DNA from: Nevskiaceae bacterium | Lineage (GTDB): Bacteria; Pseudomonadota; Gammaproteobacteria; Nevskiales; Nevskiaceae | Assembly (NCBI GenBank): GCA_008012115.1 | Contig: SSEB01000001.1 | Coordinates: 177,140 to 241,139, forward strand | Direction: 5' to 3' | Length of the DNA: 64,000 nt | Shown here: in pieces, positions 42,105-50,840 of the stretch | Layout of the letters: the number at the start of each line of letters is the position of its first letter | Position numbering within the stretch: the first letter of the stretch is position 1 | Translations under genes and position numbers: made by a program | Notes under the pieces: model-generated | Databases searched by the model: none | What the model was told of the DNA's origin: nothing | What the model saw: only the letters and a program-made list of their open reading frames with translations

Positions 42105-43118
42105 ATGCAGCTCGCACTCGCACCGATGGAGGGCCTGGTCGACGACATCCTGCGCGACGTGCTGACCCGCGTCGGCGGCATCGACTGGTGCGTGACCGAG
42201 TTCATCCGCGTCAGCGAGCGCCTGCTGCCCGAGCACGTGTTCCTCAAGCTGGCGCCGGAACTGCGTCGAGGCGCGCGGACCCGCGCCGGCACGCCGATGC
42301 GAGTGCAACTGCTGGGCTCCGATCCCGCCTGCCTGGCCGACAACGCGGCGCTGGCCTGCACGCTGGGCGCGCCGGTGATCGATCTCAACTTCGGCTGCCC
42401 GGCCAAGACCGTCAACAAGTCGCGCGGCGGCGCCGTGCTGCTGAAGGAGCCGGAACTGTTGCACCGGATCGTCGCCGCCGTGCGCGCCGCCGTGCCGGCG
42501 GAGATTCCCGTCACCGCCAAGATGCGCCTGGGCTTCGACAACACCGACAGGGCTTTCGACTGCGCGCAGGCGCTGGCCGACGGCGGCGCCGCGCAGATCG
42601 TGGTGCACGCGCGGACCAAGGTGGACGGCTACCGCCCGCCGGCGCACTGGGAGTGGGTGGCGCGCATCCAGGACTGCGTACGCGTGCCGGTCTACGCCAA
42701 CGGCGAAATCTGGAGCCTCGACGACTGGCGCCGCTGCCGCGCGGTCAGCGGCGTCGACAACATCATGCTGGGTCGCGGGCTGGTGGCGCGGCCGGATCTG
42801 GCGCGCCAGATCGTCGCCGCGCGCGAGGGACGCCTGCTGCTGCCGATGACCTGGGCCGACCTCTGGCCGCTGCTGCAGGATTTCTGGTGCCAGGTGCGCG
42901 CCAAGCTGCCGCCCGCTTTCGCGCCCGGCCGGCTCAAGCAGTGGCTGATCTGGCTGTCGCGCCACGAGCCGCAGGCGGCGGCGCTGTTCGCGCGCATCCG
43001 CCGCGAGAACGACTGCGCCGTGATCGACGCGCTGCTGGGCGTCTCCATCGTCGCCGGGGTGCCCGACCTCCTCGCGGAGCGGTCCGGAGACGGCACCCGC
43101 TCTCGCGCCGTGGCCTGA
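42105..43118 (+). CDS. dusC: tRNA-dihydrouridine(16) synthase (DusC-like)
   Basis: This FMN enzyme reduces uridine in the D-loop of tRNAs (position 16 for the DusC group). The 337-residue protein begins [20 protein letters not shown]. It has [15 protein letters not shown], the catalytic Cys in [48 protein letters not shown] and [13 protein letters not shown]. Choice of DusC over DusA/B rests on the short [10 protein letters not shown] start. The last eight residues (GTRSRAVA) and the stop codon are encoded by the left end of a 114-bp repeat, so insertion of that element changed the C-terminus. Confidence 0.92.
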   Translation: MQLALAPMEGLVDDILRDVLTRVGGIDWCVTEFIRVSERLLPEHVFLKLAPELRRGARTRAGTPMRVQLLGSDPACLADNAALACTLGAPVIDLNFGCPAKTVNKSRGGAVLLKEPELLHRIVAAVRAAVPAEIPVTAKMRLGFDNTDRAFDCAQALADGGAAQIVVHARTKVDGYRPPAHWEWVARIQDCVRVPVYANGEIWSLDDWRRCRAVSGVDNIMLGRGLVARPDLARQIVAAREGRLLLPMTWADLWPLLQDFWCQVRAKLPPAFAPGRLKQWLIWLSRHEPQAAALFARIRRENDCAVIDALLGVSIVAGVPDLLAERSGDGTRSRAVA

Positions 43119-43205
43119 GAAAGTCGTTATAAAATATTTATCGAATTTAAAATCGATAAATAAAATATAACAATGTTGCGGTCTTCTGGAGCCACAGCGG
43201 GTGGT
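43092..43205. repeat. 114-bp palindromic element, copy F
   Basis: Left end GGCACCCGCT (43092-43101, second base off consensus), right end AGCGGGTGGT (43196-43205) and core 43126-43171. It starts inside the dusC coding frame and gives it its last codons and stop. It lies between convergent dusC and the LysR gene. The core pairs in exact register: positions 44-53 with 62-71 and 35-40 with 75-80 of the element. Confidence 0.93.
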
Positions 43206-43220
43206 GCTTCGGGGCGTGGT

Positions 43221-44147
43221 TCAGGCCGGTTTCGTAATCATTTCTTGGGTAAACGCGGCCATCAGCTGCTCGCGCAGCCAGCGGTTGGCCGGCTCGGTGT
43301 CGGCGTTGGCGTGCCAGTAGAGATAGGCGTCCATCGCCGGCATCGGAAACGGCAGCGGCAGCACCTGGTTGTCGAAGAAGCGGCTGGCGACGCGGGCATA
43401 GCTTCCGGGCATGGTCAGGATCAGGTCGGTCTGGCTGACCACGCGGCAGGCCGAGAAGTAATGCTGGCAGCGCAGGCGGATGCGGCGTTGCAGGCCCTGG
43501 CGGCTCAGCTCCACGTCTTCCAGCCCCGGCCCGCTGCGGCGTGAGCTGACCAGGATGTGATCCTGCTGCAGATAGGTGACGAGGCTCAGCTTGCGCCGCG
43601 TCACCCGCGGGTGCGACTGGCGCGCCACCACCATCAGCGGATCCAGCGCCACGCGCTGGCGATGCACCTGGTCCGACAGCGGCAGCGGCACGTCCATCGC
43701 CGCGTCGATGGTGCCCATCGCCAGTTCGCTTTCCAGATCGCGGCGATTGGCGCGCACCACCGCGATCTCGATCTTCGGCGCGCGCTGCGTCACGCGCTGC
43801 ATGAAGGCCGGCAGCAAGGTGGACTCCAGCACGTCGCGCACGGCGACGGTGAAGCGCTTGTCCGACGTGGCGGGATCGAACTGGCTGACCTCGTTGAGCG
43901 TGATCTCCAGGCTGCGCAGCGTGCGCCGCAGCGGCTCGATCATGCGGCGCGCCAGCGGCGTCGGCACCATCGTCCGGCCCTCGCGCTCGAAAAGCGGGTC
44001 GCCGAACATCTCGCGCAGCCGCCCCAGCGCATGGCTGATCGCCGGCTGCGTCAGGTGCAGCTTTTTGGCGGCCGGCGTGATGCCGCCCTCGCTGTAGATC
44101 GCGTCCAGCACCACGAACAGGTTGAGATCGATGCGGTTCAGATGCAT
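43221..44147 (-). CDS. LysR family transcriptional regulator
   Basis: This is a 308-residue LysR-type regulator. The N-terminal winged helix is NLFVVLDAIYSEGGITPAAK followed by LHLTQPAISHALGRLREMFG, then FEREGRTMVPTPLARRM. The effector domain covers residues 95-300. The type is NodD/PcpR-like, having LFVVLDAI rather than the more common FVAVAE start. It is transcribed divergently from the eight-gene phosphatase-to-MDR operon, with a perfect 14-bp palindrome in the shared promoter, so it very likely controls that operon. The inducer is unknown; a hydroxy-acid CoA-ester or its free acid is a reasonable guess from the operon. Confidence 0.92.
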   Translation of the reverse strand: MHLNRIDLNLFVVLDAIYSEGGITPAAKKLHLTQPAISHALGRLREMFGDPLFEREGRTMVPTPLARRMIEPLRRTLRSLEITLNEVSQFDPATSDKRFTVAVRDVLESTLLPAFMQRVTQRAPKIEIAVVRANRRDLESELAMGTIDAAMDVPLPLSDQVHRQRVALDPLMVVARQSHPRVTRRKLSLVTYLQQDHILVSSRRSGPGLEDVELSRQGLQRRIRLRCQHYFSACRVVSQTDLILTMPGSYARVASRFFDNQVLPLPFPMPAMDAYLYWHANADTEPANRWLREQLMAAFTQEMITKPA

Positions 44148-44155
44148 GAAATTGA

Positions 44156-44169
44156 TGAATGCGCATTCA
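44156..44169. promoter_or_regulatory. Putative LysR operator in the divergent promoter
   Basis: A perfect palindrome TGAATGCGCATTCA lies 9 bases before the LysR start codon and 70 bases before the phosphatase start. A further half-site, TATTCAT, follows at 44174-44180. It contains the T-N11-A spacing common to LysR boxes. The role is inferred from position and symmetry. Confidence 0.55.
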
Positions 44170-44238
44170 AACTATTCATTGGATCGATTGTAGAGAGCGG
44201 CCTAAGCTGCCGGCAAGCCAATCACCGCAAGCTTCCGC

Positions 44239-44940
44239 ATGGGCCAGATCGTCCTCGTGCGTCACGGCCAGGCCTCCTTCGGCGCCCGCGACTACGACCA
44301 GTTGTCCGAACTCGGTACCGAGCAGTCGCGCCGTCTCGGCGCCTGGATGGCCGAGCACGGCTGGCGTTTCGACCGCGTCGTCACCGGACGCTTGCGACGC
44401 CATCGCCAGACCGCCGAGGCCTGCTGCGCGGCGCTGCCGGCGCCGGCAGCGGAACACTGGCGCGCCGACGCCGGCTTCGACGAGTACGACCACGAGGATG
44501 TGCTGCGCCGCAGCCGCCCGGAATTCGCGGAGCCCGGCGCGATCCGCGCGCACCTGGAGGCGGCCGACGATCCGCAGCGGGCCTTCCGGCAGGTGTTCGA
44601 CGCCGCCATGCGCCGCTGGATGGGCGGCGCGCACGATGGCGACTATCGCGAATCCTGGCCGGCCTTCCGCATGCGCTGCGTCGGTGCGCTGGCCGCACTG
44701 GCACGGGACGCGGCGCCCGAGGACAACATCGTCGTCTTCACCTCCGGCGGCGCCATCGCCACCGTCGTGCAGGATCTGCTGGGGCTGCCGGACGAGAAGG
44801 TCGCAACGCTGACCTGGTCCCTGGTCAACAGCTCCGCCACCAAGCTCCTGTACGGTCGCGGCCGCCTGACCCTCAGCACCCTCAATGGCCACGCGCACCT
44901 CGAGCGCGCGGGGCAATCGCAGTTCATCACCTACCGTTAA
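44239..44940 (+). CDS. Histidine phosphatase family protein
   Basis: This is a 233-residue member of the phosphoglycerate-mutase-like superfamily. The catalytic RHG motif is in IVLVRHGQASFGARDYDQLS, with TGRLRRHRQTAE as the second Arg segment and VVFTSGGAIATVVQDLLG carrying a Gly where the second catalytic His often lies (usually VSHGG). Activity therefore may be reduced or different. It is the first gene of an operon that also has an APH-type kinase, so a phosphorylated metabolite is plausible as its substrate (inference). It is followed by an SDR gene after 15 bases. Confidence 0.85.
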   Translation: MGQIVLVRHGQASFGARDYDQLSELGTEQSRRLGAWMAEHGWRFDRVVTGRLRRHRQTAEACCAALPAPAAEHWRADAGFDEYDHEDVLRRSRPEFAEPGAIRAHLEAADDPQRAFRQVFDAAMRRWMGGAHDGDYRESWPAFRMRCVGALAALARDAAPEDNIVVFTSGGAIATVVQDLLGLPDEKVATLTWSLVNSSATKLLYGRGRLTLSTLNGHAHLERAGQSQFITYR

Positions 44941-44955
44941 CGGAGTGCCACGCCC

Positions 44956-45732
44956 ATGAGTCTCAACCCCGCCTCGATGTTCGACCTGACCGGCAAGGTG
45001 GCCCTGGTCACCGGCGCCAGCCGCGGCATCGGCGAATCCATCGCCAGGACCCTGGCGGCAGCCGGCGCGCACGTCATCGTCTCCAGCCGCAAGGCGGCGG
45101 ACTGCGAGAAAGTGGCCGAAGCGATCCGCGCCGCCGGCGGCAAGGCGGAGGTGCGCGCCTGCCATATCGGCGAGATGGACCAGGTGCAGCAGGTGTTTGC
45201 CGATATCGCGGCCGCGCACGGCCGGCTCGACATCCTGGTCAACAATGCTGCTGCCAATCCCTACTTCGGGCCGATCGCCGATACCGACCTCGGTGCTTTC
45301 CAGAAAACGGTGGACGTCAACATCCGCGGTTACTTCTTTATGTGCGCGCTGGGCGTCAAGCTGATGAGGAAGAACGGCGGCGGCAGCATCGTCAACGTGG
45401 CCTCGGTCAACGGCGTGGTGCCGGGCGATTTCCAGGGCATCTACTCGATCACCAAGGCGGCGGTGATTTCCATGACCCAGGCCTTTGCCAAGGAGTGCGC
45501 GGGGATGGGCGTGCGCGTCAATGCGCTGCTGCCGGGCGCCACCGACACCAAGTTCGCCGCCGCGCTGGTCAAGAACGAGGCGATCCTGAAGCAGGCGATG
45601 GCGCATGTGCCGATGCGCCGCGTCGCCGCGCCGGACGAGATGGCCGGCGCCGTGCTGTACCTGGTGTCGCCGGCCGCGAGCTACACCACCGGTGCCTGCC
45701 TCAACGTGGATGGCGGCTACCTCACCGTGTAA
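44956..45732 (+). CDS. Short-chain dehydrogenase/reductase 1
   Basis: This is a 258-residue classical SDR. It has the cofactor motif VTGASRGIGESIA, then LVNNAAANPYFGP, and the catalytic Ser in NVASVNG with Tyr and Lys in YSITKAAV. The C-terminus YTTGACLNVDGGYL is standard. The Ser-Arg after the first Gly favours NADP(H), but this is only a weak guide. A similar reductase (LvaD) acts in levulinate breakdown. The family is broad, and the substrate cannot be told from sequence alone. Confidence 0.92.
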   Translation: MSLNPASMFDLTGKVALVTGASRGIGESIARTLAAAGAHVIVSSRKAADCEKVAEAIRAAGGKAEVRACHIGEMDQVQQVFADIAAAHGRLDILVNNAAANPYFGPIADTDLGAFQKTVDVNIRGYFFMCALGVKLMRKNGGGSIVNVASVNGVVPGDFQGIYSITKAAVISMTQAFAKECAGMGVRVNALLPGATDTKFAAALVKNEAILKQAMAHVPMRRVAAPDEMAGAVLYLVSPAASYTTGACLNVDGGYLTV

Positions 45733-45772
45733 ACAGCGCGAACGATCATTCTCTGCCAGCCGGATAAAAGAC

Positions 45773-46606
45773 ATGAAAGACCTGAAAGGAAAAGTGGCGG
45801 TGATCACGGGCGCGGCCAGCGGCTTCGGTCGCGAGCTGGCGATCCTGTGCGCGCAGGAGGGCATGCGCGTGGTGACGACCGATGTCGATGAAGTGGGCCT
45901 GCGCGCCACCGACGAACTGTTGCGGCCCTCCGGCGTGCCGACGCTGACGCTGCGTTGCAATGTCGCCGATGCGGCCGAGGTCGAGCGTGTCGCGGCGCAA
46001 ACCTACGAGACCTTCGGTGCCGCGCATCTGCTGTTCAACAACGCCGGCGTCGCCAGCGCCGGCCCGATCTGGACCACCACGCTGGAAGATTGGCAGTGGA
46101 CGCTGGGCGTCAACCTGATGGGCGTGGTGCACGGCATCCGCAGCTTCGTGCCGCGCATGCTGCAGCAGGGTGACGAGGCCCATGTGGTCAATACGGCCTC
46201 GGTGGCCGGCCTGCTGTCGGTGCCCTCATCGAGCGTCTACTGCGTCAGCAAGCACGGCGTGGTGACGATGTCGGAGTGCCTGCACCATGAACTGCGCGCG
46301 GCCAATGCGCGCATCGGCGTGTCGGTGCTGTGCCCGGCCTTCGTCAACACCGGCATCGCCGATGCCGCGCGCAATCGGCCCAAGGAGCTGGCCGCGACCA
46401 GCCCGGAGGCCGCGGTCTACGAGCAGCGCGTGCGGGAGGCGACCAAGCGCGGCAAGATTTCCGCGGCCGACGTCGCGCGCATGACCATGGACGCGGTGAG
46501 GGACGGGCGCTTCTACATCCTCACGCATCCCAATATCAAGCGCGCCATCGAAGCGCGGATGCGCGATATTCTCGACGAGCGTCTGCCGTCCAATCCCATG
46601 CCTTGA
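45773..46606 (+). CDS. Short-chain dehydrogenase/reductase 2
   Basis: This is a 277-residue classical SDR beginning MKDLKGKVAVITGAASGFGR. It has the cofactor loop TGAASGFG, an Asp after beta-2 (TTDVDEVG) that favours NAD(H), NNAG, the catalytic Ser in TASVAG and YCVSKHGVV. A C-terminal extension of about 30 residues ends ILDERLPSNPMP. It lies 40 bases after SDR 1 and 12 bases before the quinone oxidoreductase gene. The two SDRs differ in length and cofactor region, so they probably serve different steps of one pathway. Confidence 0.92.
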   Translation: MKDLKGKVAVITGAASGFGRELAILCAQEGMRVVTTDVDEVGLRATDELLRPSGVPTLTLRCNVADAAEVERVAAQTYETFGAAHLLFNNAGVASAGPIWTTTLEDWQWTLGVNLMGVVHGIRSFVPRMLQQGDEAHVVNTASVAGLLSVPSSSVYCVSKHGVVTMSECLHHELRAANARIGVSVLCPAFVNTGIADAARNRPKELAATSPEAAVYEQRVREATKRGKISAADVARMTMDAVRDGRFYILTHPNIKRAIEARMRDILDERLPSNPMP

Positions 46607-46618
46607 TTTGGAGTCCGC

Positions 46619-47599
46619 ATGAAAGCCTTGTTATGCAAAGAGTGGGGCCTGCCCGAGACCCTGGTGGTGGAGAGCGTGCCGGACCCGGTGCCCGGGGATA
46701 ACGAAGCGGTGGTGCGCGTGCACGCCGCCGGCGTGAATTTTCCCGATGTGCTGATCATCCAGAACAAGTACCAGTTCAAGCCCTCGCTGCCGTTTGCGCC
46801 GGGCGGCGAGTGCGCCGGCGTGGTCGAGCGCGTCGGCGACAAGGTCAAGCATCTCAAGCCCGGCATGCGCGTGATCGCGCTGACCGGCCACGGTGCTTTC
46901 GCCCAGCAGGTGGTGGCCGATGCCCGCATGCTGGTGCCGGTGCCGGACGATTTCGACTTCGTCATCGCCTCGGCCTTCATGATGACCTACGGCACCTCGT
47001 ACCACGCACTCAAGGACCGCGCCGCGCTCAAGAGCGGCGAGACGCTGCTGGTGCTGGGCGCTTCCGGCGGTGTGGGCCTTGCGGCCATCGAGATCGGCAA
47101 GGCGCTGGGTGCGCGCGTGATCGCGGCGGCCTCCAGTGCCGAGAAGCTGGAGATCTGCCGCCAGCACGGCGCCGACGAGCTGATCAACTACAGCACGGAA
47201 GATCTCAAGGAGCGCCTCAAGACCATTACCGGTGGCAAGGGCGTGGACGTGGTCTACGATCCGGTCGGCGGCCCGTTCACGGAAGTGGCGCTGCGCAGCA
47301 CCGCCTGGCGCGGACGTTTGCTGGTGATCGGTTTTGCCAACGGCGAGATTCCCAAGCTGCCGATCAACCTGACCCTGCTCAAGGGCTGCTCCATCGTCGG
47401 CGTGTTCTGGGGCGACTACGCGCGGCGCGAGCCGATGAACCTGCTCGGCGACCTGCGCGCCCTGTTCGGCTGGCTGAAGGAAGGCAAGCTCAAGCCGCAT
47501 ATCGCCGGCACCTATCCGCTGGCGCGTGGCGGCGAGGCGATTCGCGCGCTGATGGACCGCAAGGTCTCCGGCAAGATCGTCATCCTGCCGCAGGAATGA
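46619..47599 (+). CDS. NADPH:quinone oxidoreductase family protein
   Basis: This 326-residue medium-chain dehydrogenase/reductase lacks the zinc site and is of the quinone oxidoreductase/enoyl reductase type. It begins MKALLCKEWGLPETLVVESV, with AAGVNFPDVLIIQNKYQFKP, LPFAPGGECAGVVERVG, the nucleotide motif VLGASGGVGLAAIEIGKALG and DVVYDPVGG. Such enzymes reduce or oxidise 2-enoyl or quinone-like groups with NADPH. Its place in an operon with an acyl-CoA dehydrogenase suggests an acyl-CoA or ketone substrate; this is inference. Confidence 0.9.
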   Translation: MKALLCKEWGLPETLVVESVPDPVPGDNEAVVRVHAAGVNFPDVLIIQNKYQFKPSLPFAPGGECAGVVERVGDKVKHLKPGMRVIALTGHGAFAQQVVADARMLVPVPDDFDFVIASAFMMTYGTSYHALKDRAALKSGETLLVLGASGGVGLAAIEIGKALGARVIAAASSAEKLEICRQHGADELINYSTEDLKERLKTITGGKGVDVVYDPVGGPFTEVALRSTAWRGRLLVIGFANGEIPKLPINLTLLKGCSIVGVFWGDYARREPMNLLGDLRALFGWLKEGKLKPHIAGTYPLARGGEAIRALMDRKVSGKIVILPQE

Positions 47600-47609
47600 G
47601 GAGGAGCGC

Positions 47610-48677
47610 ATGAGCCAGGATTTCAGCGGCACCAAGCCGGTCGACGAACGACAGCAGTTCGATGTCGCGCGCTTGGAGCAGTATCTCAAGGGCAAGATCG
47701 CGGGCTTCGAGGGACCGCTCACCGTCGAGCAGTTCAAGGGCGGACAGTCGAATCCGACCTTCAAGCTCATCACCCCGGAGAAGAAATACGTGCTGCGGCG
47801 CAAGCCGGCCGGCAAGCTGCTGGCCTCCGCGCACGCGGTTGATCGCGAGTACAAGGTCATCACCGCGTTGCTGGGCAGCGAAGTGCCGGTGGCCAGGACC
47901 CACGTGCTGTGCGAGGACGATAGCGTCATCGGCACGGCGTTCTACGTGATGGACTGCGTCGAAGGCCGCGTGATGTGGGACCCGACGCTGCCTGGCATGA
48001 CGCCGGAACAGCGCAGCGCGATTTTCGACGAGATGAACCGCGTCATCGCCGCGCTGCACTGCGTCGATTACGCCGCCATCGGTCTCGCCGACTACGGCAA
48101 GCCCGGCAACTATTTCGCGCGGCAGATCGATCGCTGGAGCAAGCAGTACCGCGCCTCGGAGACCAAGCGCATCGAGGCGTTCGAGAACCTGATGCTGTGG
48201 TTGCCGAAGAACATCCCGGCGGGCGACGAGACGAGCATCGTTCACGGCGACTACCGCCTCGACAACATGATCTTCCATCCGACCGAACCGCGCGTGCTGG
48301 CGGTGCTGGACTGGGAGCTGTCCACGCTGGGTCATCCGCTGGCGGATTTCTCCTACCACTGCATGACCTGGCACATCCCCAAGGGCGTGTTCCGCGGCCT
48401 GGGCGGCGCCAAGCTGGTGGAGCTGGGCATTCCCCTGGAGCCGGATTACGTCAGCACCTACTGCCGGCGCACCGGCCGTGACGGCATCGATGCCAACGAC
48501 TGGGATTTCTACATGGCCTACAACCTGTTCCGCCTCGGCGCGATCCTGCAGGGCATCGCCGGCCGCGTGAAGGACGGCACCGCCGCCAGCGCGCAGGCCA
48601 AGGCGATGGGCGAGGCGGCCGGGCCGCTGGCCGAGCTGGGCTGGAAACAGGTCGAGAAGATTCTCGGTCGCCGATAA
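47610..48677 (+). CDS. APH-type phosphotransferase (LvaA / ACAD10-11 kinase-like)
   Basis: This is a 355-residue kinase of the aminoglycoside phosphotransferase fold in the ACAD10/11-associated group. It has [20 protein letters not shown] followed by [20 protein letters not shown], the catalytic [13 protein letters not shown] and the metal-binding [18 protein letters not shown]. In Pseudomonas putida LvaA and mammalian ACAD10/11, this kinase phosphorylates the 4-hydroxyl of 4-hydroxyacyl-CoAs so that the partner acyl-CoA dehydrogenase-like protein can remove phosphate. The next gene is just such a dehydrogenase, which supports the same role here. The small LvaB partner (DUF6285) is not found in this operon. 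Confidence 0.9.
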   Translation: MSQDFSGTKPVDERQQFDVARLEQYLKGKIAGFEGPLTVEQFKGGQSNPTFKLITPEKKYVLRRKPAGKLLASAHAVDREYKVITALLGSEVPVARTHVLCEDDSVIGTAFYVMDCVEGRVMWDPTLPGMTPEQRSAIFDEMNRVIAALHCVDYAAIGLADYGKPGNYFARQIDRWSKQYRASETKRIEAFENLMLWLPKNIPAGDETSIVHGDYRLDNMIFHPTEPRVLAVLDWELSTLGHPLADFSYHCMTWHIPKGVFRGLGGAKLVELGIPLEPDYVSTYCRRTGRDGIDANDWDFYMAYNLFRLGAILQGIAGRVKDGTAASAQAKAMGEAAGPLAELGWKQVEKILGRR

Positions 48678-48706
48678 CGCGGCAGACCCAACACGAGGGA
48701 CGCACC

Positions 48707-49951
48707 ATGGATTTCGAGTACTCGCAAAAAACCAAGGACCTGATGGCGCGGCTCAACGCCTTCATGGATCAGCACATCTATCCCAACGAGAAACGCTTCC
48801 TGGAGGAAGTGGCCGAGGGCGACCGCTGGCAGCCGACCCGCATCATCGAGGAGATGAAGGACAAGGCGAAAGCGGCCGGGCTGTGGAACCTGTTCCTGCC
48901 GGAGTCCGAGCTGGGTGCCGGCCTCACCAACCTGGAATACGCACCGCTGTGCGAAATCATGGGCCGCGTGCTGTGGGCGCCGGAGGTGTTCAACTGCTCG
49001 GCGCCGGATACCGGCAACATGGAAGTGCTGGTGCGTTACGGCACCGAGGCGCAGAAGAAGGAATGGCTGGAGCCGCTGCTCGAAGGAAAAATCCGTTCCG
49101 CCTTCGCCATGACCGAACCTGAGGTGGCTTCGTCGGACGCCACCAATATCGCCTGCCGCATCGAGCGTGACGGCAATGACTACGTGATCAACGGCCGCAA
49201 GTGGTGGACCTCCGGCGCCAACGATCCGCGCTGCAAGATTTTCATCCTGATGGGCAAGACCGATCCCAACAACCCCAGCCGCCACAGCCAGCAGTCGATG
49301 ATTCTGGTGCCGCGCGACACCAAGGGCGTGAAGATCCTGCGTCACCTGCCGGTGTTCGGTTACGACGACGCGCCGCACGGCCATGCCGAGATCGTGTTCG
49401 ACAACGTGCGTGTGCCGGCGAGCAACATGCTGCTGGGCGAGGGGCGCGGCTTCGAGATCGCGCAGGGTCGTCTCGGTCCCGGCCGCATCCACCACTGCAT
49501 GCGGCTGATCGGCCTGGCCGAACGCGCGCTGGAGAAGATGTGCAAGCGCGCGCTGTCGCGTGTCGCCTTCGGCAAGCCGGTGGCGGCGCAGACGGTGACG
49601 CTGGAGCGCATCGCCGAGGCGCGCATCCTGATCGACCAGGCGCGCCTGCTGACGCTGAATGCCGCGTACATGATGGACACCGTCGGCAACAAGATCGCCG
49701 CCAAGCAGATCGCCATGATCAAGGTCGCCGCGCCCAACATGGCGCTGCAGGTGATCGACTGGGCGATCCAGGTGCATGGCGCCGGCGGCGTCACCGACGA
49801 TTTCGGCCTCTCCTACATGTGGGCGCAGGCGCGCACGCTGCGCCTGGCCGACGGGCCCGATGAGGTGCACCGCAACCAGATCGGCAAGCTGGAGCTGTCG
49901 CGTTACGTGACGGCCGATGCGATGAAGGCCTACAGCGCCGCCCGCAAGTGA
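48707..49951 (+). CDS. Acyl-CoA dehydrogenase family protein (ACAD11/LvaC-like)
   Basis: This is a 414-residue flavoprotein of the acyl-CoA dehydrogenase fold. It has [20 protein letters not shown] at the start, [78 protein letters not shown] and [14 protein letters not shown]. The WWTSGA and GRIHHCMR segments are typical of the ACAD10/11 subgroup. Together with the upstream kinase it would convert 4-phospho-acyl-CoA to the 3-hydroxy or enoyl form (inference from Lva and ACAD11). It overlaps the next start (GTGA). Confidence 0.92.
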   Translation: MDFEYSQKTKDLMARLNAFMDQHIYPNEKRFLEEVAEGDRWQPTRIIEEMKDKAKAAGLWNLFLPESELGAGLTNLEYAPLCEIMGRVLWAPEVFNCSAPDTGNMEVLVRYGTEAQKKEWLEPLLEGKIRSAFAMTEPEVASSDATNIACRIERDGNDYVINGRKWWTSGANDPRCKIFILMGKTDPNNPSRHSQQSMILVPRDTKGVKILRHLPVFGYDDAPHGHAEIVFDNVRVPASNMLLGEGRGFEIAQGRLGPGRIHHCMRLIGLAERALEKMCKRALSRVAFGKPVAAQTVTLERIAEARILIDQARLLTLNAAYMMDTVGNKIAAKQIAMIKVAAPNMALQVIDWAIQVHGAGGVTDDFGLSYMWAQARTLRLADGPDEVHRNQIGKLELSRYVTADAMKAYSAARK

Positions 49952-50817
49952 TCGCCCACGCGCTCGACAGCCTGCTCAATGCCGGACCCGCGCCATCGGC
50001 GCTGGCGTCCGGCATGCGCATGCTGCCGACGCGATACGGGCCGTTGCGCGTGTGCGACAGCGGCGGTCGCGGACCCGTGGTGCTGATGGTGCCGGATGGC
50101 CCCAATGTCATCGAGCATCACCGGCCGGTGATGGAAGCGCTGGCCCCGCACGCGCGCGTGATCTGCTTCGACATGCCCGGCTTCGGCTTCTCGCGACCGT
50201 TGCGCGGCTACGATCACGGCCTGCAAGCCGGTGCCGAGACCATCCTGGCGGTGATGGACGCCCTCGATATTCGCGAAGCGGCACTGCACTTCAGCTGCGC
50301 CAATGGCTTTTATGCGCTGGCGGCGGCGCGGCTGGCGCCGCAGCGCATCCGTCGCCTGCTGCTGTGCCAGACGCCCTCGCTCGACAGCATGGACGCCTGG
50401 GTGCAGCGCGTGGTGCCGTGGCCGGTGCGCACACCGCTGCTCGGCCAGACATTGATGCGCGCAACGCGTCGTCGCGTGGCGCACGGCTGGTATGCGGCGG
50501 CGCTGCCGGATCGCGAAGCGCGCGCGCCGTTCCGAAAACTCGCCGACGAGGCGCTGGCGCAGGGCGGCTGCTTCTGCTTGGCCGGCGTGGTGCAGGGGCT
50601 GTCGCGCGCACAGACGCGCGAGCTCGAAGGCGTGCGCCAGCCCGTGACCCTGTTGTGGGGCGATGCCGACACCAGTCATCGCCATACCCGCGCCGAGTCG
50701 CTGCACAGCCTGGTGCCGCAGGCCCGCATCGAGCACTTCGCCGGCTGCGGACATTTTCCCGATCTCGAACGGCCGCAGCGCTATGTCGAGATTTCACTGG
50801 CCGCGCTCGCGGCCTGA
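49948..50817 (+). CDS. Alpha/beta hydrolase with Cys at the nucleophile position
   Basis: This is a 289-residue alpha/beta-fold protein starting at GTG 49948, which overlaps the acyl-CoA dehydrogenase stop. It has [37 protein letters not shown] for the acid and [11 protein letters not shown] for the catalytic His. The elbow, usually GHSMGG, reads LHFSCANGF, placing Cys117 where Ser is expected; dienelactone hydrolase also uses Cys. A lactonase or thioesterase role in the operon would suit 4-hydroxy acids, which form gamma-lactones, but this is inference. Confidence 0.85.
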   Translation: MIAHALDSLLNAGPAPSALASGMRMLPTRYGPLRVCDSGGRGPVVLMVPDGPNVIEHHRPVMEALAPHARVICFDMPGFGFSRPLRGYDHGLQAGAETILAVMDALDIREAALHFSCANGFYALAAARLAPQRIRRLLLCQTPSLDSMDAWVQRVVPWPVRTPLLGQTLMRATRRRVAHGWYAAALPDREARAPFRKLADEALAQGGCFCLAGVVQGLSRAQTRELEGVRQPVTLLWGDADTSHRHTRAESLHSLVPQARIEHFAGCGHFPDLERPQRYVEISLAALAA

Positions 50818-50840
50818 TTCCCGTCATCACGGAGTTCGAC

